A DNA stretch of 64,000 nucleotides from Frateuria flava (GCF_017837635.1 NZ_JAGJRS010000034.1:62001-126000); one strand, 5' to 3'; counted from the first letter of the stretch, positions 16,352-25,388 are shown. Notes: generated by a model not told the origin, from the letters alone. Numbers and translations: made by a program.

Positions 16352-17154
16352 GCATGCAGCCGCTGACCGTCAGCCTGGTGCAGGGTGCGACGCGCTGGCA
16401 CGATGCGCCGGCCAATCGCGAGTACTACGGCGGGCTGGTGCGCCAGGCCAGGGGCAGCGACCTGATCGTGCTCCCGGAGACGTTTCTGTCCGGTTTCAGC
16501 AACGACACCCGCGCCAGTGCCGGCACCATGGACGGCGAGGGCGTGGCCTGGTTGCGCGATCTGGCGCGCGAGGTGGGCGCGGTGATCTGCGGGAGCCTGG
16601 CCATCATCGAAGACGGCACGGTCTACAACCGCCTGTTCTGGATGCGCCCGGACGGCAGCCACGCGCAGTACGACAAACGTCACCTGTTCCGCATGGCGGG
16701 CGAGCACACCCGCTACGGCGGCGGTCGCGACCGGCTGGTGGTGGAACTTAAGGGTTGGCGCATCCTCCCGCAGGTCTGTTACGACCTGCGCTTTCCGGTG
16801 TGGCTGCGCAATCGCCGGCTGGAAAGCGCCGCCGGTGGCATGGACTACGACCTGGCGCTGTTTGTCGCCAACTGGCCGGCGCCGCGCCGACAGCCGTGGC
16901 GCACGCTCCTGCGCGCGCGGGCGATCGAGAACCTCGCCTGCGTGGTGGGCGTCAACCGCGTCGGCGTCGACGGCAATGACTTGCCTTATGCCGGCGATAG
17001 CGCAGTGATCGATGCGATCGGCGATGCCATGATCGAGCTTGGCGCGCAGGAGCAGGTTTCCACAGTGCGCCTGGATCCGGCGCCACTGCTGGCGCATCGC
17101 GAGCGCTTCCCGGCCTGGATGGACGCGGACGAGTTCACGCTGGCACCGGTTTGA
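16339..17154 (+). CDS. Omega-amidase of the nitrilase superfamily (YafV/Nit2-like)
   Basis: 271 residues. Nitrilase catalytic triad Glu47 (VLPETFLSG), Lys113 (YDKRHLF) and Cys147 (QVCYDLRFP) is intact. It hydrolyses 2-oxoglutaramate or 2-oxosuccinamate to the dicarboxylic oxoacid plus ammonia, finishing glutamine transamination. The N-terminus overlaps the aminotransferase gene by 13 bp, so the two are translationally coupled; an alternative start is the ATG at 16354, just after the aminotransferase stop. E. coli and plant relatives show the same pairing. Cytoplasmic, no signal peptide. Confidence 0.9.
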   Translation: MSPVSMQPLTVSLVQGATRWHDAPANREYYGGLVRQARGSDLIVLPETFLSGFSNDTRASAGTMDGEGVAWLRDLAREVGAVICGSLAIIEDGTVYNRLFWMRPDGSHAQYDKRHLFRMAGEHTRYGGGRDRLVVELKGWRILPQVCYDLRFPVWLRNRRLESAAGGMDYDLALFVANWPAPRRQPWRTLLRARAIENLACVVGVNRVGVDGNDLPYAGDSAVIDAIGDAMIELGAQEQVSTVRLDPAPLLAHRERFPAWMDADEFTLAPV

Positions 17155-17834
17155 TCGAACCGCTTCCACGCTTCGGCAGCAAAAGCCCCGATGTCACCGG
17201 CCCGTGGCAAGCCCACTTGCGGGAGAAGCCGTGGCGCCAATGTATGGCATGGGTCATGGCCGCTCTTGCCGCCGAACCCACAAAGTCGAACGGCCTCTGC
17301 TTTTTCGCCACCTTTCGCGCCTTGCTTGCGGGTCGTGCCATGCGGATCGTAGGCATCAATTTATGAAGCTTATAAGGGAAGCCTGATTTTCCGGCAGGAC
17401 CACTTCCTGCAGCAGCCGGGCCTGTGTCCCGCATGGGCGAAAGCTTTCCCGGCGACCTTCTTTTTTGCCTCGGCAAAACAAGCCCTTTGCCGCATTTCCA
17501 ATCGACTGTCCAAGGCACGCGGAAGCGTTTGCCGATACTCGATCGCTGCCATTTCCTCCGATTGACCGATGGGCATTTGCACGTAGTCTTGACGCCGGTC
17601 CCCCAAGGTTCGCCGCCCGTAGGGCGCACGAACCCCTACGCGGGGCACCAGGGAAGCACAAGGCCCCGAACGGATCGGGCTACTGGACTCACCGACTCAT
17701 GCACTCGCTTGATCCGCTTTTGCCGGCGGCGCGGGAGCGTGCGCGAAAGAGGCCGGTTCCGCGTCCCTTGTCACCTGCAGCGCGTCTGCCAGTTCCGGCG
17801 CGTTGCGACTACCTGCAAACGGAATGGAATCGCG
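17155..17834. other. 680-bp intergenic region without a convincing gene
   Basis: Short open frames exist on both strands but none has a credible protein pattern. The stretch 17340-17480 is clearly less GC-rich than the surroundings (AATTTATGAAGCTTATAAGG near 17360). A small decayed piece resembling half of repeat family A (GCCCACTTGCGGGAGAAGCC) lies near 17210. It may hold the promoter of the CsgG-like lipoprotein gene, a decayed gene or an unrecognised small RNA; I cannot decide. Confidence 0.5.
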
Positions 17835-18842
17835 ATGAGAACTGAATCGTTGAAGCGTGGCGTCCTGGCACTGGGTGTCGGCTCGGTCATGCTGCTCAGT
17901 GGCTGCGCCAGCCTGGCCGCCACCAAGAAGGATCCGATCGGCGGATCTGCCGCAGGGTCGAACAGCGCCAATGCCAACAAGACGCTGGAGCATTGCTCCA
18001 AGCCACTGGGCACGCTGGCGGTCGAGGAGGACACCAGCCAGAACTGGTTCGCGATCCTTACCACCCAATACCACCTGCCGGCCACCACGCCGCTGATCCG
18101 CCTGATGATCCAGCAAAGCAACTGTTTCGTCGTGGTGGATCGCGGTCGCGCGATGAGCTCGATGATGCAGGAACGCGGCCTGGCCGATTCGGGCGAGCTG
18201 CGCGGACGCAGCAACATGGGCAGGGGTCAGATGGTGGCGGCCGATTATGTCGTCACGCCGACCATCCAGTTCGCGGAGGACACCGGTGGTGGCGCCGCCG
18301 CACTGGCCGGCGTGCTGCCGTATGGCGCGCTGATTGGCGCGGTTGCCGGCTCGATCAAGCATCGCGAGGCTTCGACCACGCTGATGCTTACGGACGTGCG
18401 TTCGGGGGTGCAGGTCGCCGTGGCGCAAGGCAGCGCGAGCAAGAACGACTTCGGCTTCGGCGGGCTGGGCATCGGCGGTTCTGCTGGCGCAGCCATGGGC
18501 GGATACAGCAGGACTCCGCAGGGCCGGCTCATCGCCAGTGCCTTTATGGATTCGTATAACGAAATGGTGCGCGCGGTCCGCAATTATGCGCCACAGAAGG
18601 TCGCAGGCGGTCTGGGCACGGGTGGCAGCCTGGGCGTCGATGGCGCATCGCGACCGCAGGGCGAAAGCTTTTCGCTGGCCGACGCCCAGCGGCGGCTCGC
18701 GGGGCTGGGCCTGTATACGAGCAAGGTCGACGGTCTGCCAGGGCCGGGCACCACCAAGGCCATCAGTCGCTTTCAGCAGATACGTGGCTTGACGGTGACC
18801 GGGCAATTGGACGACGCAACTGCCGATGCCCTGAGAAACTGA
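17835..18842 (+). CDS. CsgG-like lipoprotein with C-terminal peptidoglycan-binding domain
   Basis: 335 residues. The signal peptide ends with lipobox LLSGC (about residue 24). Residues 50-250 resemble the CsgG/HfaB family of outer-membrane assembly lipoproteins: QSNCFVVVDRGRAMSSMMQERGLADSGELR, then ADYVVTPTIQF and a Gly/Ala-rich GGGAAALAGVLPYGALIGAVAGSI segment. Residues about 280-335 are a peptidoglycan_binding_1 module (SLADAQRRLAGLGLYTSKVDGLPGPGT..AISRFQ). Together these suggest an outer-membrane-anchored protein that also grips cell wall. No curli genes are nearby, so it is not a canonical CsgG. A perfect terminator hairpin (18873-18895) follows. Confidence 0.82.
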   Translation: MRTESLKRGVLALGVGSVMLLSGCASLAATKKDPIGGSAAGSNSANANKTLEHCSKPLGTLAVEEDTSQNWFAILTTQYHLPATTPLIRLMIQQSNCFVVVDRGRAMSSMMQERGLADSGELRGRSNMGRGQMVAADYVVTPTIQFAEDTGGGAAALAGVLPYGALIGAVAGSIKHREASTTLMLTDVRSGVQVAVAQGSASKNDFGFGGLGIGGSAGAAMGGYSRTPQGRLIASAFMDSYNEMVRAVRNYAPQKVAGGLGTGGSLGVDGASRPQGESFSLADAQRRLAGLGLYTSKVDGLPGPGTTKAISRFQQIRGLTVTGQLDDATADALRN

Positions 18843-18872
18843 CACGCCACGCGCGGGATGCTCCATCACGAC

Positions 18873-18895
18873 GAAGCCGCCCATGGGGCGGCTTC
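18873..18895 (+). terminator. Terminator after the CsgG-like lipoprotein gene
   Basis: Perfect hairpin with 10-bp arms GAAGCCGCCC/GGGCGGCTTC and a 3-nt loop, followed by CCGTTT. The T run is short but the stem is strong. It starts 30 bp after the stop codon. Confidence 0.75.
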
Positions 18896-18952
18896 CGTTT
18901 GCGGGCAGACATCAGCGTGTGGCGCAGGTGGCGTCAGTCCATCTTGGTGGAG

Positions 18953-18972
18953 GGGCAGGCCGAAGCCTGCCC
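18953..18972 (-). terminator. Possible terminator of the rluB-arsC transcript
   Basis: GGGCAGGC/GCCTGCCC hairpin with a CGAA loop, six bases beyond the arsC-like stop on the minus strand. No T run on that strand, so termination strength is uncertain. Confidence 0.4.
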
Positions 18973-18978
18973 TGCGGC

Positions 18979-19329
18979 TCAGGGAAGGATGGCCAGGACG
19001 GCTTCCGGCGGGCGACCGATGGCGGCCTTCCCATCGGCCACGACGATAGGACGCTCGATGAGTTTCGGATGCGCGACCATGGCCTTCAGGAGGGCTTCGT
19101 CGCCCAGCGCCGAGTCGTCCAGCCCTTGTTCCTTATAGTCGGCCTCGCCCGTGCGCAGGAGCTGGCGGGGCGTCATGCCGAGCATGCACAGCAGAGTCCG
19201 GAGCTCGTCCACGCTGGGCGGTGTGTCCAGGTAATTTACGACCTCCGGTTCGATGCCGCGCGCCTGCAACAACTCCAGCGTGCCGCGCGACTTGGAACAG
19301 CGGCTGTTGTGGTAGATGCGCACGCTCAT
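18979..19329 (-). CDS. arsC: Arsenate reductase (glutaredoxin-type, ArsC family)
   Basis: 116 residues, thioredoxin fold. Active-site Cys11 in HNSRCSKSRGT matches ArsC, and the substrate-binding basic residues of the family appear as LIERPIVVADGKAAIGRPPE near the C-terminus. ArsC reduces arsenate to arsenite with glutathione/glutaredoxin. There is no arsB, arsR or arsH here, so it may be a stand-alone YfgD/YffB-type relative rather than part of an arsenic operon. Its start codon overlaps the rluB stop in the sequence TGATG, so the genes are translationally coupled. Confidence 0.9.
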   Translation of the reverse strand: MSVRIYHNSRCSKSRGTLELLQARGIEPEVVNYLDTPPSVDELRTLLCMLGMTPRQLLRTGEADYKEQGLDDSALGDEALLKAMVAHPKLIERPIVVADGKAAIGRPPEAVLAILP

Positions 19330-20765
19330 CAGCGGTTGCCGGACCGGTTGCCGCCGCGACCGCCGGGCGGACGGCCGCCGCCATGGCCCTGCGGACGGTT
19401 GCCGCGGTTCTGCGGCCGGCCGCCCTGGCCGGGTGCGCCGCCTTGGCGGTTGCCGCGATTGCCACCACCACCGCCACCACCGCCACCACCGAAGCCCGAG
19501 TAAGGACTGGCGTTGCGCGCTTCACCGCCGCGGCCACCACCGGGCTTGCCGCCACGACGGTTGCCGCCGGCCGAATTGCCACCTGCCGGATTGCCACCGG
19601 CCCGGTTGCCCGACGGGCCGCGGGCGCCACCGTCACGGCTCTCGCCAGCGAACCAGGTACGCACGGATGGCAGCTCCTGTCCCGGCGCCACGCCGCGCTT
19701 GTTCTTGCGGCGGCCAGCACTGGCCGGACGCTCGGGACGGGCGACGTTGCCGTTCACTTCCTTGCCGGGGCGGCGGCGCTGCTGTTTGCCGCGCGCCGGT
19801 TCCTCGCGGATGCGATCAAATGCGCGCAGTTCGCGCGCCTCGTCCTGGTAGGCACCGCTCCAGCCGGTCGGCGCACCGCGCTCGGGGCGGTATTCCGTCA
19901 CGCTGCGGCTGGCACGGCGTTGGTGAAGCACAGGACTGAGCGTCAGTACGGGCTGGGCCGGGCCCAGGCCGGCGGACTTGCGCAGGTCCTTGATGGCGTC
20001 TTCCGATAGCGACTCGCTCTCGCCGCGGCGCAGCGTGCGCGGCAGCTCCACGCTGCCATAGCGGATGCGTTTGAGGCGGCTGACCAGGAAGCCCTGCGAA
20101 TCCCACAGGCGGCGCACCTCGCGGTTGCGGCCCTCGCGGATCACCACGCGGAACCAGCTGTGGCTACCGCCGCGGCTGATGATGGCGATCTCATCGAAGC
20201 GGGCCGCGCCGTCTTCCAGTTCGACGCCGGCCTTGAGCTTTTCGATCACCTCGTCGGGCACCTCACCGTGCACGCGGCAGAGGTACTCGCGACCAAGGCC
20301 ACTCTTGGGGTGCATCAACGCGTTGGCCAATTCGCCGTCCGTGGTGAGCAGCAGCAGGCCGGTGGTATTGATGTCCAGGCGACCCACGGCGACCCAGCGC
20401 GCGCCCTTCAGGCGCGGCAGCTGCTCGAAGACGGTGGGACGGCCTTCGGGATCTTCGCGGGTGGTCACCACGCCCTCGGGCTTGTGGTAAAGCAGCACCT
20501 CGGTGTCGTCGCGGTTGTCGGTGGCGACGACGAACTGCTTGCCGTCGAGCACCACGCGGTCGCCGGCGTGCACACTGGCGCCGATGCCGGCCGGCTCGCC
20601 GTTGAGTTCGACCTCTCCGCCCTGGATGCGCTGCTCCAGCATGCGGCGCGAGCCGAGGCCCGCGTTGGCCAGCACCTTGTGCAGGCGTTCTTCAAGGGCG
20701 GGATTGTTGGCCTCTTCGCGGGGTTCGCGCTTGAGGGTCAGGACGGATTTCTGCGGCGCAGTCAT
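19329..20765 (-). CDS. rluB: 23S rRNA pseudouridine(2605) synthase with long Gly/Arg-rich tail
   Basis: 478 residues. Residues 24-70 are an S4 RNA-binding domain; residues 87-240 hold the RsuA/RluB synthase fold with catalytic Asp131 in GRLDINTTGLLL, plus the GRNREVRRLW motif. The enzyme isomerises U2605 in the peptidyl-transferase region of 23S rRNA. After residue about 245 a disordered tail runs to the end: first Arg/Glu-rich, then Gly/Asn/Arg-rich with poly-Gly (GFGGGGGGGGGG). Such RGG-like tails occur in several Xanthomonadales and beta-proteobacterial RluB homologues and probably bind RNA. Overlaps scpB by 4 bp. Confidence 0.95.
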   Translation of the reverse strand: MTAPQKSVLTLKREPREEANNPALEERLHKVLANAGLGSRRMLEQRIQGGEVELNGEPAGIGASVHAGDRVVLDGKQFVVATDNRDDTEVLLYHKPEGVVTTREDPEGRPTVFEQLPRLKGARWVAVGRLDINTTGLLLLTTDGELANALMHPKSGLGREYLCRVHGEVPDEVIEKLKAGVELEDGAARFDEIAIISRGGSHSWFRVVIREGRNREVRRLWDSQGFLVSRLKRIRYGSVELPRTLRRGESESLSEDAIKDLRKSAGLGPAQPVLTLSPVLHQRRASRSVTEYRPERGAPTGWSGAYQDEARELRAFDRIREEPARGKQQRRRPGKEVNGNVARPERPASAGRRKNKRGVAPGQELPSVRTWFAGESRDGGARGPSGNRAGGNPAGGNSAGGNRRGGKPGGGRGGEARNASPYSGFGGGGGGGGGGNRGNRQGGAPGQGGRPQNRGNRPQGHGGGRPPGGRGGNRSGNR

Positions 20766-21607
20766 GCGCGGTACTCCTCGGTGTGCTGCTCGGCGGCGTC
20801 TTCGTCGACGTCCGCAGGGGCTGCTGCCTCGTCGGCAGTGGCGGATGGGGTGGGTGCCTCGTCCTCGGACGCGGCGGTGGCTTCGATGGCGTCGGCCGGT
20901 TCGGCCTCGGCGGGCGCGCCGTCGGTGGCTACTGCGTCCGGACTGGGACCGGCGGTGATCTGGTCGGTTTCGGAGGCCTCATCCGGCGTGGCTTCGGCGC
21001 CTTCCTCGTCCGGGTCGATCGGGAGGTCCTTGATCACCCGCGGCGGCAGCGGCTCTTGGTCGAGCCGTAGCTGCGGGTCTTCCATGTCGCGGATTTCCGA
21101 CAATGGCGGCAGTTCGTCCAGCGACTTGAGGTTGAAATAATCGAGGAAGGCGCGGGTGGTGCCGAACAGCGCCGGCCTGCCGGGCACGTCGCGATGGCCG
21201 ACTACGCGGATCCACTCGCGCTCTTCCAGTGTCTTGATGATGTTGGAAGAGACCACGACGCCGCGGATCTGCTCGATCTCCGGCCGGGTGATCGGCTGGC
21301 GATAGGCGATCAACGCGAGGGTTTCCAGCAGAGCACGCGAGTAGCGGCTTGGCTTCTCGGTCCACATGCGCGACACCCACGGGTGCACGTCCTGGCGGAC
21401 CTGGTAGCGGAAGCCGGAGGCGACTTCCTTCAACTCCACGCCGCGTCCGTTGCAGTCTTCGCCCAGCGCTTCGAGCGCGCGCGCGATGGCCTCGCGGTCG
21501 ACCTGGTCCTCTTCGACGAACAGCTCGCCCAACTGTGCCACGGTGAGCGGTTGGCTGGCGGCGAGCAGGGCCGCCTCGATGATCGGTTTGAGTTGATCGA
21601 TCTGCAT
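20762..21607 (-). CDS. scpB: Segregation and condensation protein B
   Basis: 281 residues. Winged-helix kleisin partner of SMC-ScpA condensin: residues 1-185 carry the two winged-helix domains, with KPSRYSRALLETLALIAYRQPITRPEIEQIRGV and the VGHRDVPGRPALFGTT motif typical of ScpB. Residues about 195-281 form a long acidic Ala/Glu/Asp-rich tail, probably disordered. It works with ScpA to organise and segregate the chromosome. It lies 29 bp after scpA and overlaps rluB by 4 bp, giving the conserved scpA-scpB-rluB operon. Confidence 0.96.
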   Translation of the reverse strand: MQIDQLKPIIEAALLAASQPLTVAQLGELFVEEDQVDREAIARALEALGEDCNGRGVELKEVASGFRYQVRQDVHPWVSRMWTEKPSRYSRALLETLALIAYRQPITRPEIEQIRGVVVSSNIIKTLEEREWIRVVGHRDVPGRPALFGTTRAFLDYFNLKSLDELPPLSEIRDMEDPQLRLDQEPLPPRVIKDLPIDPDEEGAEATPDEASETDQITAGPSPDAVATDGAPAEAEPADAIEATAASEDEAPTPSATADEAAAPADVDEDAAEQHTEEYRA

Positions 21608-21636
21608 GGCCTGATGGTTTTCGGGGAGCCGGCGCC

Positions 21637-22542
21637 TTACTCGGCGGCGGCGGACACCGGCACGTCGTCCGGCAGTTCGGCGCTTTCCTCGGCAAGCGAG
21701 GCTTTCGCCTTGATATAGATCGGCGCCAGCGGTTCTTCCTGCACGATTTCCACAAGCATTTCCTTGGCCAGCTCGAGCATCGAAAGGAACGTCACCACGA
21801 CGCCAAGGCGGCCTTCGTTGACGTCGAAGAGGCTTTCGAACCGGTGGAACACGCCGTCTTCGAGCCGGCTCAGCAGTTCACCCATGCGCTGGCGCACGCT
21901 CAGCGCCTCGCGCTTGATCGCGTGGTGGCCGAACAGCTCGGCGCGGTGCATCACGTCCTTGAGCGCCAGCAGCATTTCCTTCAGGTCCAGCGGAGGCGGC
22001 AGCTTGACCACGTTGCGCTCGCCGACCTCGGCGTGCACTGCGACCGTGTCGCGCTCGACGCGGGGTAGGGTGTCGATGTCCTCGGCAGCCCGCTTGAAGC
22101 GTTCGTACTCCTGCAGGCGACGCACCAGTTCGGCGCGCGGGTCGTCCTCGATGCCTTCCTCGGCGGGCGGCCGGGGCAGCAGCAGGCGCGATTTGATCTC
22201 GCCCAGGATCGCCGCCATCAGCAGGTATTCGGCGGCCAGCTCCAGCCGCATCACGTCCCGCATCATGTCGATGTATTCCATGTACTGCCGGGTAATCTCG
22301 GCAATCGGAATGTCCAGGATGTCCAGGTTCTGGCGGCGGATCAGGTAAAGCAGCAAATCCAGCGGACCCTCGAACGCCTCGAGAAAAACTTCCAACGCGT
22401 CCGGCGGGATGTACAGGTCCTGCGGCATCTGCAGCAAGGGTTCGCCACGCACGACCGCCAGCGGCATTTCCTGCTGCTGGGGAATCGACGCGAAGGCGTC
22501 CTGCGACGGTGCGGCCGGCTGCTGCGGTTCTGTGCTCATCAA
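21637..22542 (-). CDS. scpA: Segregation and condensation protein A (kleisin)
   Basis: 301 residues. Kleisin subunit that closes the SMC ring. FEGPLDLLLYLIRRQNLDILDIPIAEITRQY (about 59-88) is the diagnostic N-terminal SMC-binding block; the C-terminal winged helix (about 200-285) contains the GRLGVVVTFLSMLELAKEMLVEIVQEEPLAPIYI segment. An N-terminal extension of about 55 residues, Pro/Gln-rich, precedes the conserved domain. Two adjacent ATGs exist (22542 and 22539); either could start the protein. First gene of the scpA-scpB-rluB-arsC run. Confidence 0.95.
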   Translation of the reverse strand: MMSTEPQQPAAPSQDAFASIPQQQEMPLAVVRGEPLLQMPQDLYIPPDALEVFLEAFEGPLDLLLYLIRRQNLDILDIPIAEITRQYMEYIDMMRDVMRLELAAEYLLMAAILGEIKSRLLLPRPPAEEGIEDDPRAELVRRLQEYERFKRAAEDIDTLPRVERDTVAVHAEVGERNVVKLPPPLDLKEMLLALKDVMHRAELFGHHAIKREALSVRQRMGELLSRLEDGVFHRFESLFDVNEGRLGVVVTFLSMLELAKEMLVEIVQEEPLAPIYIKAKASLAEESAELPDDVPVSAAAE

Positions 22543-23226
22543 TGCATGTCGTGGGGCCGCTCACGCGGCCGGCAATGCGTTCAAACCTTTCGTCCTGGCC
22601 GGGCGTCGCCCTGCGGACGCTATCCCCTCGTGACCGCGGCTTCGGACCGACGGCCGGTCAAGCCGGCTTGCCGCTTTCGGCGCAGCCGTCGCCGCGGTAT
22701 CGCATGACGAAGCCGCGCCACGGCGGTTCGGTCAGGCGGCTCAGGCGACCACCAAGGCGTCCGCACTGGGCATCAGACCCCGAAGCGGACGCAAGACAGG
22801 ATGGCGACACGGCGCCACGGACGGTTCAAATCGATCTGCCGGGAACCTGGGAAGCATGCCGCGATGGCCGGTATCGACCGGCACGGCGCACGCTGGAACC
22901 GGGCATGACCACAGGTTAGCGGTAGCGTTGCGGCAAGTCCAGTATGTGCCGGCGGGTGGGCAGCATGTGACACGTTGTGTCGTGCTGCAGCCGAGCGCGG
23001 CAGTTCGGACGCATGTCCGGGGCGGACGTGGGATGATGCCGCCCGACGCGCGGATGGCATGGAGATTGCTTCGTCCGACCCGAAGGGGCGATGGCGTTCG
23101 TTCTACGCGCGCCGTCCGCTGAATGCCGGGGTGGCGAGCGGCAAAGGACTGTCGATGGGGCGCAGGATGCGTCGTACGATCGCAGGGACGTCACAGGGCG
23201 CAGGTGCGCTTCGCTTGGGGAGCTAG
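22543..23226. other. 684-bp intergenic region without a convincing gene
   Basis: Separates the divergent scpA operon and the PilZ gene, so it should hold both promoters. GGCCGC/GCGGCC makes a small hairpin at about 22553-22571, just upstream of scpA. Small open frames on both strands lack recognisable protein character. No RNA gene was recognised. Confidence 0.5.
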
Positions 23227-23595
23227 ATGACGATCGAAGACAACGTGGCGAATGAATCGGGCCCCAAGTTCCTGCGGCCCGCGCGCATGCGCATCGAGAC
23301 CACCGTGCTTATGAGCCACGGGGTACAGTCGCATCCGACCGAGCTGGTCGACATTTCCGCCACGGGCGCGCTGTTGCGCCGGCCGCTGGGCTGGCAGGGC
23401 GAGCCAGGGCAGGCGTGGGTGCTGGACATGATTTTTGGTCGCGACCTGCACATCCACCTGGAAGCGGTGGTCGCGCGCATTTCCGATCGCCACATCGGTT
23501 TCGCCTACTCACGCATTCCGGAAGACAAGCAGGTGCCGCTGTGGAACCTGCTCGGCGGTTACGCCGACATCCTGGAGCATTGGCGGGAGGAGTGA
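23227..23595 (+). CDS. PilZ domain protein
   Basis: 122 residues, a single PilZ domain. The c-di-GMP binding pattern is partly visible: RPARMRIET (RxxxR-like near residue 18) and VDISATGALLRRP (D/NxSxxG motif, about 42-54). PilZ proteins bind cyclic di-GMP and alter motility, polysaccharide synthesis or enzyme activity through a partner. The window also contains an HD-GYP gene (61461) that would degrade the same messenger. GGGAG lies about 7 nt upstream of the ATG. It converges on fadD with a family A repeat between. Confidence 0.85.
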   Translation: MTIEDNVANESGPKFLRPARMRIETTVLMSHGVQSHPTELVDISATGALLRRPLGWQGEPGQAWVLDMIFGRDLHIHLEAVVARISDRHIGFAYSRIPEDKQVPLWNLLGGYADILEHWREE

Positions 23596-23618
23596 TTCCG
23601 GCCGCGCGTTTTTCGCCC

Positions 23619-23683
23619 GAGCCCGCTAGCGGGCGATGCTTCTACTTCGATCGCGCACAAGAACATCGCCCGCAAGCGGGCTC
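23619..23683. repeat. Family A palindromic repeat, copy 2
   Basis: Left arm GAGCCCGCTAGCGGGCGATG (starting 23619) pairs with 23664-23683, one mismatch, loop about 23 nt. It lies between the converging PilZ and fadD genes, as copy 1 lies between converging genes. Confidence 0.85.
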
Positions 23684-23702
23684 CCCCGCAAGCGTTGCTC
23701 GC

Positions 23703-25388
23703 TTAGGCGGGCGTCTTCTTTTGTTCGCTGCGTAGTTCGCGACGAAGGATCTTGCCCACGTTGGACTTGGGCAACGCATCGCGGAACTCGATCTGGCGGG
23801 GGCGTTTGTAGCCGGTCAGGTTGTCGTGGCAGAACTGCTTGAGCATGTCGGCGGTCAGGGCCGGGTCCTTGCGCACCACGAAAAGCTTCACCACCTCGCC
23901 CGAGTGTTCGTCGGGCACGCCCACGGCGGCGACCTCGGCCACGCCGGGGTGTTGCATGACGACGTCCTCGACTTCGTTCGGATACACATTGAAGCCCGAG
24001 ACCAGGATCATGTCCTTCTTGCGGTCGACGATGTAGACGTAACCGTTCTCGTCCATGCGGGCGATGTCGCCGGTGTGCAACCAGCCGTCGGCGCCGAGCA
24101 CCTTGGCGGTTTCCTCGGGGCGCTGCCAGTAGCCCTGCATCACCTGTGGGCCACGCACCATCAATTCGCCCGTCTCGCCAATCGGCAGCGGCTGGTTCTC
24201 TTCCGACCAGATCGCGACATCGGTAGAAGGCACCGGCAGACCGATCGAGCCGTTGTAATCGCGCAGATCCAGCGGGTTGATGCACACCGCCGGGGAGGTT
24301 TCGGTCAGGCCGTAGGCTTCGGCCAGGGTGCAGCCGGTGGTCTTCTTCCAGCGCTCGGCGACCGCGCGCTGCACAGCCATGCCGCCGCCCAGGGTCAGGT
24401 GCAGGCGGGAGAAGTCCAGTTCCGCGAATCCGGGCGTGTTGAGCAGGCCGTTGAACAGTGTGTTGACGCCGGTGAGTGCCGTGAAACCGGACTTCTTCAG
24501 CTCCTTGACGAAACCCGGCATGTCGCGCGGATTGGTGATCAGCCAGTTCAGTCCGCCCAGGCGCATGAATACCAGCCCGTTCGCCGTCAGCGAGAAGATG
24601 TGATACAGCGGCAGCGCCGTGATGATCACCTCTTCGCCGGGGTTGGCCAGGTCGCCGATCCAGGCACTGGCCTGAAGCATGTTGGCGACCATGTTGCCGT
24701 GGCTGAGCATGGCGCCCTTGGCCACGCCGGTGGTGCCGCCGGTGTACTGCAGGAAGGCGAGGTCGGCGTGGCCGAGTTCCACCTTGGGCATGGGGTGTGA
24801 TGCGCCCTGCGCCAGCGCATCGCGGAAGCGCACTGCCTTGGGCAGCGAGTAGTGCGGCACCATCTTCTTGACGTGCTTGAGCACGAAGTTGACCAGCGCC
24901 CCCTTGGGAAAGCCCAGCAGGTCGCCGATGCCGGTGGTGATCACGTGCTCGACGTGGGTCTGGCCAATGACTTCCTGCAGCGTGGAGGCGAAGTTGTCCA
25001 GCACCACGATGGCCTTGGCGCCGGAGTCTTCCAACTGGTGCTTGAGCTCGCGCGCCGTGTAGAGCGGGTTGGTGTTGACCACCACGACGCCGGCGCGCAG
25101 CGCGCCGAACAGCGCGATCGGGTACTGCAGCACGTTGGGCAGCATGATGGCGAGCCGATCGCCTTTCTTCAGGCCCAGCACGCCGGTGAGGTAGCCGGCG
25201 AACTGGCGGCTCCGGGTCTCGATCTCGCCGTAGCTCAATTGCTTGCCGAAGCTTGAAAAGGCCGGCTTGTCGCGGAACTTGCCGAAGGCTTCTTCCACCA
25301 CCTCCGCCACCGACGCATAGGCGTTGACGTCGATCTGGGCGGGTACGTCATGCGGATAGTGGGCAAGCCACGGACGATCGTTGCTCAT
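23703..25388 (-). CDS. fadD: Long-chain-fatty-acid--CoA ligase
   Basis: 561 residues, AMP-forming acyl-CoA synthetase. The P-loop-like motif is [18 protein letters not shown] (about 213-230), the adenine motif [12 protein letters not shown], the hinge [30 protein letters not shown] and the C-terminal catalytic lysine in [14 protein letters not shown]. It activates imported long-chain fatty acids to acyl-CoA for beta-oxidation, at the inner membrane. The N-terminus matches E. coli FadD family length from the ATG at 25388, which has AGGAA upstream; a longer frame upstream is not supported. Read divergently from a small lipoprotein gene. Confidence 0.93.
   Translation of the reverse strand: MSNDRPWLAHYPHDVPAQIDVNAYASVAEVVEEAFGKFRDKPAFSSFGKQLSYGEIETRSRQFAGYLTGVLGLKKGDRLAIMLPNVLQYPIALFGALRAGVVVVNTNPLYTARELKHQLEDSGAKAIVVLDNFASTLQEVIGQTHVEHVITTGIGDLLGFPKGALVNFVLKHVKKMVPHYSLPKAVRFRDALAQGASHPMPKVELGHADLAFLQYTGGTTGVAKGAMLSHGNMVANMLQASAWIGDLANPGEEVIITALPLYHIFSLTANGLVFMRLGGLNWLITNPRDMPGFVKELKKSGFTALTGVNTLFNGLLNTPGFAELDFSRLHLTLGGGMAVQRAVAERWKKTTGCTLAEAYGLTETSPAVCINPLDLRDYNGSIGLPVPSTDVAIWSEENQPLPIGETGELMVRGPQVMQGYWQRPEETAKVLGADGWLHTGDIARMDENGYVYIVDRKKDMILVSGFNVYPNEVEDVVMQHPGVAEVAAVGVPDEHSGEVVKLFVVRKDPALTADMLKQFCHDNLTGYKRPRQIEFRDALPKSNVGKILRRELRSEQKKTPA

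Noticed and set aside
17155-17834. Open frames and a possible RNA gene in the gap before the CsgG-like lipoprotein
   Set aside because: I saw no tRNA or rRNA signature, no convincing start and no protein motif. Left as unexplained.
18979-19329. Arsenic resistance operon
   Set aside because: Only the ArsC-like reductase is present and is coupled to rluB; no arsR or arsB.
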